A stretch of DNA of 64,000 nt from Cryphonectria parasitica EP155 (taxonomy: Eukaryota; Ascomycota; Sordariomycetes; Diaporthales; Cryphonectriaceae). Position numbers and translations under genes: made by a program. Every line of letters begins with the position of its first letter. Positions within the stretch are counted from its first letter, which is position 1. Below are positions 35,301 to 46,162 of this stretch, one piece after another. The stretch spans positions 2,463,630 to 2,527,629 of the forward strand of contig NW_024468916.1 in assembly GCF_011745365.1 (NCBI RefSeq). The letters are read 5' to 3'. The notes beneath the pieces were generated by a model. It was not told where the DNA came from. It did not search any database and saw only the letters and a list, made by a program, of their open reading frames with translations.

Positions 35301-36571
35301 CGTCCTTCAGCTTGAGCGGTGTATGCGTCGTCCGGCATAGTGTTTCGGCTTTAGCAATTGCTTCAGCCAAGTTGAGCAGATAGTTCCTCAGCGTCCGAGG
35401 GTTCGAGATGCCGAAGGAAGCGCAGTGGGCGTGGTCGCTCTCAAGGGAAGAGTAGATGATCTCCTGCCTCGCGCCAACTAGGGCAGACTTGATGGACACT
35501 AGGGGTGCCGTGAAGGAAACCTCGTTCGCAATACCCATGCCGGAACCGGAAAGCTGAGAGTCGATGGTCTCGTAGAATGTCCAGATCCGCATCTCACTTG
35601 CAATGTCGGCAAAGCCCTCGTGCATCTTCAGTAAGTCCTTATTGTTTACACGGAGATCGCGCGCGATGGACCTGGGCAGAGGCCTGCGAAGGCAAAGAAG
35701 ACTCTGGATGCTCTCGGAGAGATGAGGCATCGACATATAGCTTGAGCCCCGGTGCGGAGTTGCTGCTCTTGTCAGTTCTGACCGTCCAAAAGAAAGATAC
35801 CAGAAATTTGAGGCACATACCAAAGAATGATATGCCGTGACAATTATACAGAATGGTACGGAACTTGTGGTCCAACCTGGCCATGAGAAGAGCCCTCTTC
35901 ACAACGAGACCGCCTACACTATGTGCGATAAAGAATATTGGACGTGACGTCTGCTGGCTGTCTCGTGTTAAGAGAACATTTTCCAGCAGGTCCTGTGCGA
36001 GACTGTCGAGGCTGACACCTTCCACAAGCTCTCGGTGTCTGTACAGCAAGACCCTTGCCGTGTCGGCAAACCGACGGATGCCCTGCTTAACCCATAGATG
36101 AGCCGCTTTGGGAAAGTTCCCTCCAATGCCGGGCGTCAATATGGCATCACCGGCGAGCTCTTTGAGGGTAGGATGCGACATCAGCTCCTCATTGTCGAAA
36201 TGGGAACCGAAGTATCCATCTGGAAGAGGGTCTCGAGTCCATGTCACGAGGGGATCGGCTCCTGGACAAGGGACGGTGATGATGTCGACTCTCGTCTCGT
36301 TGTAGCCCGAGCCTCCTATTTCCCCGTCTATATGAGCAAAGCCAGGCTCGGCAGCCCAGTGAGATATGCTTGTTCGGTTTGACGCGCCATCGTTGCTGTC
36401 TGCGACAGCTGTCGCTGCAGACAGCTGGTGATCCTTGGCTTCGACCAAGCCGGAGACAGATCCGGGCTTCTCATCGGGCGCAGGCGTAGACGGGACAGGC
36501 TCAGACCGAGGGCGTTCCAGACTATTATCACAAACGTCTGCAAGCCTGTGGGAATTGTCGAGGGAATCCAT
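32306..36571 (-). CDS. Serine-hydrolase (SERAC1/PGAP1-like) fused to CorA-type Mg2+ channel domain (1299 residues)
   Basis: Spliced from 36571..35821, 35762..34606, 34522..33808, 33754..33513, 33427..33035 and 32947..32306. The frame is kept throughout. Intron 2 (34605..34523) uses a GC donor (AAG|GCAAGT). The GT reading nearby (GTACCG) breaks the frame. The N-terminal part has an alpha/beta-hydrolase core: a DIITVPC...PDGYFG start, the nucleophile elbow FIAHSVGGLVVKRAL (Ser218) and FFATPHRGSS, which is formed across intron 1. Residues ~400-640 are Ser/Pro-rich and probably disordered. The fungal CorA-like region begins near KYLYVYLPYLHFDTYR. A coiled-coil stretch (ELRDMEDELKTFHRLFDTQ...) precedes TM1 (~1119-1139), the canonical GMN motif (1141-1143) and TM2 (~1162-1181), followed by a basic cytosolic tail. 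The architecture is clear. The biological role is unknown, and a lipase/esterase coupled to a cation channel is an inference. Confidence 0.9.
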
Positions 36572-38039
36572 CAAGTCTCCCGGTGCGGCGCTGGAGTGTG
36601 GTGGCGCGCTGGGGTCTCGCTCACGCCTTTGAACAATTGCTCATTTCCAAGGTTCAACCTCATACAAATCCCAAAATCATATTAGAACGTAGTCTAGAGT
36701 CGACTCGACACTCGTACGAGAAGGACAGGCAGCCATCGGAATGGACGCAAAGCAATGAGAAGAACAGAGAAATATACACTCAGCCAGAGGTTGATGCCTA
36801 GGATCGACGAAGCTGCAATCTTACCCTTGGTTACAAGGTTGTCTGTCAAATGCAACTTGCTGACCTGCGAGCTGACCTGCGAGCTGACCCATTCAGCCCC
36901 GTTGCAACAGGGGCATACAAGTCCACTTTGCCATTCTCTCTCATGGACCATTGACTCCAGCGTTGCGGCTGAGATACACCCCAGCATCGGTCGTGGTGGT
37001 CAGAGAGTGGGTCATGTGCAGTGCCGTGTGGGTTGCATGTCGGTACGCCGGTCCCTCGTGACCGACAGTCCGTTCCACTCGAAGACGCGCTGAAGCACAC
37101 CACCCTGTTGATTTTTATTTGCATGATAGTACCGCGCAGCCAGCATCAAAGGTTTGCAGTGATTCAGCCTGCGGGACAAGCCACAGCACTTCTCGGGCGA
37201 GTGGCGCTGGCACGGCATGACGAAGCAAATCCTTCTGCGGATCAACAAATTGTGTCTCCATGGTCAGCCCGTAAAGATATTGCGAGCTCAGAGCGTGGAT
37301 GTAAACGGGTGCTGGGCAACCTCAGTTGGGGAGGTGAAATGCAAGAGAATCAGTTTTTTGTTGTTAGCTGTCAGTGGTTGTGTTTAGGGGTGGTCGTATC
37401 GATAAGAGCCAGATGATTTTGCTAAGAATGCAGGGTTAGGGTTTATTACTGCGCCGACCAGCCACCCAATTTCACTGCCAGCAAAGCCTACAATCACTTA
37501 ACCACTTCACCTACCTGCCTTCACAGGCATCGGCATTCACAGCCAGCACGCTACTACATATAGTCGCGGGTCTTGGCCATTGCCATTTCTCTCTCTCTCT
37601 TTCTTCTGCACCACGATACAATCTATCACGACCATCACCTCGTGTAATTGTCGACAGACAGATTGCTGTGGAAGTCTGTTCAAAGGTGCTTGCCTCCTTG
37701 CCGAAGCGAGTCTCCGCGCATCGCCTGCTCAAGGCTACGTTGTTCTACGACCGGTGTTTCACGACCAGCTCCAATCTACAGGCTTCTACTCGCCGTCTAC
37801 GGCCGGCGAAAGACCCTGGGTGCTGGGACGTTCAGTGACACTGGAGATCGTTAGAGCGACGTGGCTGGGCTGGGCGTGCGGGAACACGACGACACGGCCG
37901 ACCTGTCTTTTGGCGACTGGAGTCAAGGCTGCTCCCATTTTCGAACAGAAGCCTGGGAGGGTGGGATTTGAGGACAACGTCTTGATCGTAGACTTTCTTG
38001 TGACCTTGATCGCTGCTGACCACTCATAGACTCGTGTCC
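36572..38039. other. Intergenic between divergent genes
   Basis: No gene supported. It serves as promoter for the fusion gene (-) and the coiled-coil protein gene (+). A short tandem repeat (CGAGCTGACCTG units) lies at about 36865-36890. A C/T-rich leader lies at about 37580-37640. Confidence 0.55.
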
Positions 38040-39299
38040 ATGTCTGACGCCGGTTCCCTGCCTGGAACGCCAACGCGTCCATCGACCGGCTCAAGCACGA
38101 ACCCGAATACCCCAAGATGTGCCACCCCCGGTGAGCCTGAGACTGTGGCTGAGCTTGCCCCTGAAGAAGCCAAGCAGTCCCCGAGCTCCTCCACGTCCTC
38201 TGGCGACCGCGGGTATGACCTTGAACCTTCGTGGCCCAAGGCAGTTGACCAGACCAAACTCCCTGCCGTAGCAAGATGGGATGGTCAATCTCTACCCAAC
38301 CTCATCCTCGACCTCCATTGGCACCCAACATCCAAGAAAGCCTTTTTCAAGCTGTGCACTCGAATTCCCCTGTCTGGAGGAGAACGCCGCCGCGACAGTA
38401 GAACAAGCATCTACCTCTTTATCTATCCAGAGCGTATACGAAAGCTATCAATAAATCGGTACCCAAGAGAGAGGATGTTCGGTGCGGGCACACTAGTATT
38501 GGGTTTCGAAATGGACAGACCCCCTGCCCTTGTCCTTCCCAAGATGCCGTGTGAGCCTAGCAAGAAGGTGGGCAAGAACGCGATGGATGGTCTCCGAGCT
38601 CTTGCAAGGCAGACCTACTTTACCATCTACGCCGACATACCTCACAGGGGACTACCTGCTGCACGTTGTCGAGAGTTGTGTGCCGCAGTCGCAAACTCTG
38701 GATTGGCCAGTCTGGCGGCTCATGCAAGTACCTCAAGCTTGTACCAAGGCCAGGGCGGACAGATCATCGAGGCAGACAGCCTCGCTGATTCCGCTGCTGA
38801 TGGTCCACCCGCGACAGACGAGCCGCCGCCTCAATACAACGAGCCTCCAGAGCAATCTTCTGCTTCTCATGAATACGGTAAGTCACATCTTGTTCGGTTT
38901 CAACTGTCTTCGCCTTCCTGCGCAAACCCCGCTGAGATGGCCTCAGGTAATAGCAAGAAGCGGCGCCGCACGAGTGGCAGCAGCTCAGGGCCCAACGAGC
39001 CGATCAGCCGCAGGGTCATGCAGGATATGCTAGACGCGAGCTTCTCCGCGCTCAGACAGCACTTTGATGACAGGCTGGGTGCTCACAGGAGGGAAATGGT
39101 AGAGCTACTGGACAGGTCCGAATCCCGGATTCTGGACGCCCTTCGCAAGGAGATGGATGAGCGCTGCGACGGGATGCAGGAGGTCCTCGAGGATAGGGTG
39201 CGCGAGGAGATGGCCGAGGTGGAGGATAACGTCATGCGAAACATTAGTGAGATGCCTCTGCAGGCGACCTTGACGTTTCCTCAACACCCTTGGTATTGA
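38040..39299 (+). CDS. Hypothetical protein with C-terminal coiled coil (396 residues spliced)
   Basis: The ATG is at 38040. A probable intron at 38878..38946 (GTAAGT...GCTGAGATGGCCTCAG, 69 nt) has a length divisible by three, so retention gives 419 residues and splicing 396. I favour splicing because both splice sites and the branch-like site are strong. The protein starts with a Ser/Pro/Thr-rich disordered region (1-~65). A globular domain of ~150 residues follows (VARWDGQSLPNLILDLHWHP, FKLCTRIPLSG, IYLFIYPERIRKL, LALARQTYFTIY-like). Then come an acidic Pro-rich linker, a basic KKRRRT patch that could be a nuclear signal, and a long charged helix (~325-385, LLDRSESRILDALRKEMDER...) likely to form a coiled coil. 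I do not recognise the family. No enzyme motif is seen. Confidence 0.72.
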   Translation: MSDAGSLPGTPTRPSTGSSTNPNTPRCATPGEPETVAELAPEEAKQSPSSSTSSGDRGYDLEPSWPKAVDQTKLPAVARWDGQSLPNLILDLHWHPTSKKAFFKLCTRIPLSGGERRRDSRTSIYLFIYPERIRKLSINRYPRERMFGAGTLVLGFEMDRPPALVLPKMPCEPSKKVGKNAMDGLRALARQTYFTIYADIPHRGLPAARCRELCAAVANSGLASLAAHASTSSLYQGQGGQIIEADSLADSAADGPPATDEPPPQYNEPPEQSSASHEYGKSHLVRFQLSSPSCANPAEMASGNSKKRRRTSGSSSGPNEPISRRVMQDMLDASFSALRQHFDDRLGAHRREMVELLDRSESRILDALRKEMDERCDGMQEVLEDRVREEMAEVEDNVMRNISEMPLQATLTFPQHPWY

Positions 39300-39847
39300 C
39301 GACCTGCTGAATCATCGGCGGCAACCCACCCATCTCGAGCAGTGCAGTCGGCTGTACAGGCCATGTCCAATTTGCCATAGACTCGTCATCATAATGAAGC
39401 ATCTTCCACTGGTTCCTAAACCGTACAGAACTCCTTCACACAGGCATCGCTGTAGGGACATGTTGATTGAGTTGAACCCACCACGCCTTTCAGCAACACG
39501 GAATTTCAAATCCAAAGTCTTGCGAGGCTTCATGGGCGGCGAGAATTGGATCAAAAGTACGTTCACATAGTGGGATTGGCTTCCAACTTATCGTCTCACC
39601 CCACTACTTTTGCTTTGTGTCCACTGGTCTTCCTTTGTGAGCATGTTACATTCCCGCCCAGAAACATAACCAACAACATAATTATCTTATACTGCGCCGC
39701 ACGCTATGACGCCCCAAAACACGACCCTGCCAGGAATATGTTTTCTCTAACACGTATTTCTCCCCTCCATCTCTTGCCTTTCAGTCTTACTGCGGAACCA
39801 CTCCTGTACTCACGAAACAACCTCACCTGCCGTCAGTGAATTCCAAA
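39300..39847. other. Intergenic
   Basis: No gene seen. 3' flank of the coiled-coil gene and leader of the sulfotransferase-like gene. Confidence 0.6.
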
Positions 39848-40606
39848 ATGGGCCAGCAATACTCCCAGCCCAAGCCTGGCGCCAAGCTCCAGGTGATCTG
39901 CGCCGGTCTCCCACGCACAGGGACGGCCTCCCTCAGCGCAGCCCTCGAAGTGCTCCTCGACGGGCCTGTCTACCACTGCGGCACGCAGGTCTTCAACGGG
40001 CCCGAGCGAGACATCCAGACCGCCCTGGAGATCCTGCACTACTGGCCCCCTCGCGACAAGGTGCGCCACGCCGAGAACCTGCGGCTGCTGGACAGCCTCG
40101 TGGGGCAGGGGTACGTGGCGGTCGCGGACAGCCCCGCGGCGGGGCTCGTGCCGGAGCTGTTGGAGCTGTACCCGGAGGCGCGGGTGCTCTGCACCACGCG
40201 CGGCGTGGAGGCGTGGGAGAAGTCGATGGAGGGGGTGAGCAGCGCGTCGACCATGTGATTCCTGCGCGTCGTGCTGTGGCCGCTGCCGACGCTGCGGTGG
40301 ACGGTCCGCTACATTGACGCGCTGCGGTGCCAGTGGCTCGCGCTGTACGGCGAGACGGAGCCGCCGACGAGGAAGAGCTACCACAGGCACGTCGAGTGGA
40401 TGAGGGAGGTCGTGCCGCCAGGCCAGCTGTTCTTTGTGGACGTCAAGGACGGGTGGGACCCGCTGTGTCGGGCGCTGAGCCTGCCTGTGCCGGAGGGCGT
40501 GCCGTTTCCTCACATCAACGACGGCAAGGCGATAGAGGACTTTGTGATCCGTGTCGTGGTGGCAGGAGTGGTTGGCTATGTGGCCTTCATGTGGTCTCGG
40601 AGTTAA
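39848..40606 (+). pseudogene. Sulfotransferase-like P-loop protein interrupted by one in-frame TGA
   Basis: One frame covers 252 residues with a single TGA at 40256-40258. Before it is the PAPS-binding-like P-loop GLPRTGTASLSAALEVL and the block LYPEARVLCTTRGVEAWEKS. After it the same frame continues with family-like sequence (FLRVVLWPLPTLRW, VPPGQLFFVDVKDGWDPLC, PVPEGVPFPHINDGKAIE) and a C-terminal hydrophobic helix. This matches the fungal Sulfotransfer_4-type family, often misnamed NAD-dependent epimerase. TGG to TGA at an expected Trp would explain the stop. A 99-nt in-phase intron (GTGAGC at 40235 to CAG at 40333) could bypass it, but would delete sequence that looks conserved. It may be a recent pseudogene, a sequencing error, or a skipped segment. 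The family's substrates are largely unknown. Confidence 0.72.
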
Positions 40607-40953
40607 TTTAATCGGCAGCCACCCAAGATTATCACAGACTGAGCTTGAACGATCCTGTGCTTGCAGGCTGCCACTCAGTCTCCACGGTATGCTGGAAGGA
40701 AATAACAACCAGGGGGTCTATTAAACATTCCTATCCGTACATCGACTTATGACAACGCCAACCACGACATTGAATCATTATATCTAGGCTCTGATTAAAA
40801 CATTGGAACAATCTGTTTCTCAGCTTCAAGTTCTTGCAACACACAGCTTTCATATTGAAATGGTGTGAGGAAAAGAGGATAGGCCGAGTAGGACAAATAT
40901 CTTGCAATAAAAAAAGAATAAAAGCCAAAAAGAACTGGAAAGAGAATTCCAAC

Positions 40954-41043
40954 GGGTCTTGCCGCGGATCGAACGCGGGGCCTCTCGCAAATGATGGTTA
41001 GGGTGAACCCTAAGCGAGAATCATACCACTAGACCACAAGACC
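40954..41043 (-). tRNA. trnP(AGG): tRNA-Pro (anticodon AGG) with an 18-nt intron
   Basis: On the minus strand the acceptor stem GGTCTTG pairs with CAAGACC (discriminator C). The D-arm (GTGGTCTAGTGGTATGAT) has the usual TAGTGGTA box A. The anticodon stem CTCGC/GCGAG encloses the loop TT-AGG-G...T. The T-arm contains GTTCGATCC (box B). An 18-nt insertion (TTCACCCTAACCATCATT) sits exactly one base 3' of the anticodon, the canonical eukaryotic tRNA intron position. The mature length is 72 nt before CCA. Confidence 0.95.
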
Positions 41044-44027
41044 AACTGAGTTGAAAACAGCACAATATTAACATTTCATATAGTAATTTCCCAGAATTTC
41101 ACAAAATTTTTGAACCGACAGCCCACAAAGCTCATAAATCTCTGGACAGGAACACTTGGAATTTTACTCTCAAATGCACTTAAGCAAGCAACAAATAGTA
41201 TAACTATTTTTTTTTTCTTGATAAAAGGAAAATTTGTGGCAGGCTTTAGTTTAGGAAAGGATAAACAGTTGAGCAGACGATTTCGTTTCTTCAATGAAAA
41301 AGTTAGTTTCAATATTTTTCAATATTCTAATATTCACTGATTTACGCAAGCTCTGGATCTCAAAATGCTAGTGGCTCAGCAGAATTCGCATTGGAGGATG
41401 GTCGACATTGAAGAAAAGGTGCCTCCTCGAGTGTTCCGCTTTTATCAAGAATAAAAAACATGGAAAGAAGGGTTGCAATGGCCTCTTGGAAAATTTGAGA
41501 ATGCTAACTGGACTACCCAGGGAGCAAAAGTTTGGCGATTTAAAATGCATGTAGTTGTGGCTTGTAAGGGAAATCGCATGCAGTTAAGATAGCAGGTTCT
41601 TCGTGGAACGTGCTTGCATGCAGCTGTCCGACTTCTTAAACGGCAGTCGCGAATCTCGTAATGGCCTCAGCCTTCTTCCTCTTCCTCTCTCACATCAACA
41701 CACCATGCGGCATTGGGTACTGCTACCAATGTCTTGCTCGCTGGTTGAGTCTTCATACATTTGTCCCTCTGTAAATATTCAGCAGCTGAGTTTCCAATCT
41801 CTCCTCCCTAACATAAACTGGCTCCTTGAAGTGTAAGTATGATTACTGCACAGTACTACAACTCTTGGCTTCTCCGAACTGCTTTTAGACGAACAGGATT
41901 GACTTCGCAAGATACTGCTACCACAGTCAGGCGGTTATCACGTAGTCAAGCAGCAGGCCAAATGAGTAATTACCTTGGGAGCCGTCCCTCCGCTTTCAAT
42001 GTGCCGTTGGCATGTATTTGATCTGCAGGGCGACGACACATGATCCAGCGCCATCCACTGCGAATTTCCCTGTAGGAGGCACAATTGAGTTAAGCAGAGT
42101 ATATTGCAAGTTGTATCAAGGGAGCAAGCGCATCCAGCAGCGAGAAACAACGCAGATGTAATCAAGCAGTAAGCGTTGGTGCACCGATCCGAATTCCCCC
42201 CTGGCTTCCCAGAGGAACTGCTTGCCTTCGTTTCGACAGAACGCCATGCTCTGCATGGGTGCAATCCTCCCCACGCAAAGACGACACAAACGACATCTTA
42301 TTCAGGAAGTCATATAACCTCTCGAGGGTCATGACACTCGTCTCCCCCCGCCATGGCAGAAGACCAGCCGACCATAACTCAGGAAACCGTTTGTCTGACT
42401 GTCCTTGAGCGGATTTTGAGTGGAGAGAAGACCAAGAGGCTGGTTGGGCTATAAGCCGAAAGTCACTATAGAGGATGGGCTGGAGAAAATAGACAACCGA
42501 CTTGGTGAAGCGGACGAAAAAGCTCAAACGAAGAAGCATGTATAGTATAAGAGGTCTTTCTCATCCTCCCTTTTTTTTATTAACAGATTTCATCAGTCTT
42601 TATATTTGGAATGCTACTGTAGATTCACTTAATGGTTGCTGCCGAGACCTTGAGACTTCGATCCCTTGCTGACTTCTGTAGAGGGTGGGGGGAGGGGGCA
42701 AGGGCACAAGGAAGGCAAAGTCTCGGGTTTGGATGATCATGGGAGACTTCCTCAGGATTACACTGTCTTCAGAGAGGCACTGAGATCCTTCTCGAGCACT
42801 ATATACGATAGTGCAATCTAAGCTGTAGTCCTGGAACACTCAACCTGACATGACTGGATGCAAGTGCGAGGAATTTCACTGGCCGTTGAGACTCCTGAGA
42901 ATTACAAGGATACCATGCATAGTCCACGACAAAATGCACGTCGACGGTTGTCTGCATGATTGCCAGGATCTTGAGAGTTACATTGCGATCTCACTGGTGG
43001 CTGCCTGCTTTCCAACCTCTGAGGTAACCTCCATAATCTTTGGTCAACTGTTCAGGAAAAGGCTGAGCTCATTACATCACAAGCAGCAGCCATACTTAAG
43101 TGCAGGTCGTGGGTGGGCCTATACCAGCAGCGAATCTAAGTCAAGTTGGATGGCCTGACTCGATCCACAATGCTGATCACGTTAAAAAAAAAATGGTAGA
43201 CATCGTAAGATCAAATGATAATCACGTTGAAAGCGACTCTTAGAATGGGTGTTTACTTCCGTGCCGTCAAGCCATGTTTACGTTATAAATATGATGCGCA
43301 GGGGAGTGAGACAACCTGGTCGTCCGTCGAGATATTTGTCTTACAGCAAAGATGCAAGCTGGGCAAGTAAGCTAAGATGTCAACTTGCACCAAAAAAAAC
43401 CCCCAAAAGATCGAATTCGACGTTGCGATACGACATCCAGTAGCCCTCTATGCACGCTATGGAGTGGTTGTTGGACATGACCTTCAAAATGGGCGATCTG
43501 ATGACAAGCAAAAATCAGAGGACGGAGGTACGGAACCCCGGAAGCACATGTCACGTCGGTCTTGTTCTCTCCTACCCTCTTATTTTCCCGGCCTGACCCA
43601 CTTCCTCCCGCCTTGGAGAAGAATTGACCACTCAGAAGACAGCTGATTCGAATCGCCCAGGCCATCGCCGGTCCTCGGCTAACGAGAGAGCTTTCTCCAG
43701 CGAGATTTGGGCCGCACAGTCAGTGTTAGTTCACCTCTTGAGCTTGTCGATTTATCTAGGTAATCGCGTCCGCAGCAATTCTCGATGCGTCATGCTGGAT
43801 TCTCCTCGTCCTCGTCCTCAACCACAAAACAACCCAACCGGCCTCTTCTGCAGACTTGATAGGACAATGCCATAGCCTTCTCATGCACACTGACGTACAC
43901 CTGGACTTTGGCTGAACCCCTCCCTCTTGAGATCTTTCAATGCCTTTCTGACTGCACTGAGAGAGAACTACCGCATAACTGTCATTCCTCTTACCTTACC
44001 AAACACCCCATCGCAATACTCGAGGCC
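41044..44027. other. Gene-poor, AT-richer region upstream of the tRNA
   Basis: No gene supported. The first ~550 bases are clearly AT-rich with A and T runs (41210-41220) compared with the rest of the window. Open frames at 42162-42539 and 42600-42839 (minus) lack recognisable domains. The right end is the ETF-QO promoter. It could be decayed repeat sequence beside the tRNA, but no terminal repeats were found by eye. Confidence 0.5.
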
Positions 44028-46109
44028 ATGTCTGCGCCTGTCAGATTATCTGGGCGCCTTGCCCGGACGGCAAGACCGCTTGCCAAGCGCGCAACAATAT
44101 CGGCATGCATTCCGAGGACGAGCATATCACGACAGTCATGTGCAGCAGCAGCAACAATTGGCAGGATACCGTGGCAGACAAGGTCCTTTGCCTGCACCGC
44201 CAGGAGACGGATGGCCACTCCCGATGACTCGTTTGACCCCAACACCATAGAACGAGAGAGCGACGAGGTCGACGTCTGCATTGTTGGTGGAGGTATGCTC
44301 TTCAAAACTCCATCTTCTGTCTCTTTTTGTTTTCCTCCACACGCCCTCGCCCCGTCTGTGTAACTCGTCTCTGAACTTCTCGCCCGTCTACTATAGGTCC
44401 CGCCGGCCTCGCAGCCGCCATTCGCCTCAAGCAGCTCGCCACAGAAGCTGGCAACGACGACTTCCGTGTCCTCCTCCTCGAGAAGGCCGGGCGAGATCGG
44501 TGCCCACATCCTCTCTGGCGCCGTCATACAGCCGAATGCCGTAGAGGAGCTCTTCCCGGACTGGCTGTCCCCCGACAACCCCTCCGCCTTCGACGGCGCC
44601 ACCCCTGCCGGGTCGGACCACATGCGATTCCTGACCGAGAAATACGCGGTACCCATCCCCGCGCCGCCGCAGATGCACAACAAGGGCAACTATATCGTCT
44701 CGCTGAACCAGTTCACCAAGTGGCTGGGTGACCGTGCCGAGGAGGTCGGCGTCGAGGTCTACCCAGGCTTCAGCGCTAGCGAGGTTCTCTACAAGTCCGA
44801 CGGGTCTGTGCTGGGCGTTGCAACCAACGACCTCGGTATAGGGCGCAGCGGGCAGCCCAAGGATACCTTTGAGCGCGGTATGGCGTTCCATGCCCGTGTC
44901 ACGCTCTTCGCCGAGGGTTGCCACGGCTCTCTGTCCAAACAGGTCATCCGCAAGTTTGACCTGCGGTCCGACGCCCAGCCACAGACGTACGGGCTCGGCA
45001 TCAAAGAGGTGTGGGAGGTGGCGCCCGAGAAGTTCAAGAAGGGCGACATCACGCACTCGATGGGGTACCCCCTGCCCTATGATACATACGGCGGCGGCTG
45101 GATGTATCACTTTGGGGACAACCTGGTCTCTGTGGGGTTGGTGGTCGCCTTGGACTACCCGAACCCCTGGATGAGCCCATACGGCGAGTTCCAGAAGATG
45201 AAGAAGCACCCACTGTACGCGGACGTGCTCGAGGGCGGCAAGTGCATCTCGTACGGGGCACGGGCGCTCATCGAGGGCGGTTTCCAGTCCATTCCCAAGG
45301 TGGCCTTCCCCGGCGGCGCGCTGATCGGCGACTCGGCTGGGTTCGTCAACGTGCCCAAGATCAAGGGTACACACAACGCCATGAAGAGCGGTATGCTCGC
45401 GGCCGAGGCGGCGTGGGGCGCGCTATCGTCGTCCACGGACGACGGGTCCGTCTTCCTGTATGACTACGAGAAGTCGCTCCGCGAGTCTTGGATCTGGAAA
45501 GAGCTCAAGGAGGTCCGCAATATGCGCCCGTCCTTCCACACTGCCCTCGGCCTGTACGGTGGCATCATGTACAGCGGCCTGGAGGCCTTCTTCCTCCGGG
45601 GCCGCGTGCCGTGGACGCTCAAGCACAAGACGATGGACCACGCGGCGACCAAGCGCGCCGACCAGAGCAACAAGATCGAGTACCCCAAGCCCGACGGCAA
45701 GCTGACCTTTGACATCCTCACCAGCGTCAGCCGCACGGGCACAAACCACGAGGAGGACCAGCCTGTGCACCTCCAGGTCAAGGACTGGGAGAAGCATACG
45801 GCCGAGACCTGGCCGGCTTTCAAGGGCTTGGAGAACCGCTTCTGCCCGGCGGGTGTGTATGAGTACGTGGACGATGCATCCAAGCCAGAGGGCGTGAGGT
45901 TCCAGATTAATGCACAAAAGTGAGTCGTTCTTCTTCTTTGGTATCCCCTTCATTCCTTCTCCTATGTGAAAGGAACACGAGGCGCTGACCTGAACACTGC
46001 CCTGTACAGCTGTATACATTGCAAGACATGTGATATCAAAGCACCTAATCAAGACATCAACTGGCAAGTTCCCCAAGGTGGCGAAGGGCCAAAGTACTAC
46101 ATGACATAA
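44028..46109 (+). CDS. CIR2: Electron-transfer flavoprotein-ubiquinone oxidoreductase, mitochondrial, with a +1 frameshift
   Basis: Exons are 44028..44292, 44397..45919 and 46010..46109. The introns are 44293..44396 (GTATGC...TATAG) and 45920..46009 (GTGAGT...TACAG). The N-terminus is Arg/Ala-rich without acids (a mitochondrial presequence, ~60 residues). The FAD-binding motif CIVGGGPAGLAAAIRLKQ is formed across intron 1. Core landmarks are GAHILSGAVIQPNAVEELFP, TYGLGIKEVWEV, GGALIGDSAGFVNVPKIKGT and the 4Fe-4S segment [20 protein letters not shown], which is formed across intron 2. The protein ends PKYYMT. It passes electrons from ETF to ubiquinone in fatty-acid and amino-acid oxidation. At 44489-44492 the sequence GGGC occurs where one codon (Gly) is expected between EKA and EIG. 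This extra base shifts the frame and leads to a TGA at 44729-44731. Everything else is intact, so this is either a sequencing error in a G-run or a real null allele. Confidence 0.93.
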
Positions 46110-46150
46110 AGAGAATAAAAATACCATGGCATCGGGGGCGCTTATGCACT

Positions 46151-46162
46151 GGGGGGGGGGGG
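46151..46162 (+). repeat. Poly-G tract (12 G)
   Basis: Run of 12 G about 40 bases after the ETF-QO stop. Confidence 0.9.

Noticed and set aside
37432..37446. GGTTAGGGTTT, telomere-like
   Set aside because: Single unit, not a repeat array; chance occurrence.
39833..40708. 291-residue minus-strand frame over the sulfotransferase-like gene
   Set aside because: His/Arg/Pro/Leu-rich shadow. The + strand shows a P-loop and family blocks on both sides of the TGA. The uninterrupted minus frame is a by-product of GC-rich codons.
44427..45374. 315-residue minus-strand frame over ETF-QO
   Set aside because: Antisense of a highly conserved enzyme; no domain, composition of a shadow frame.
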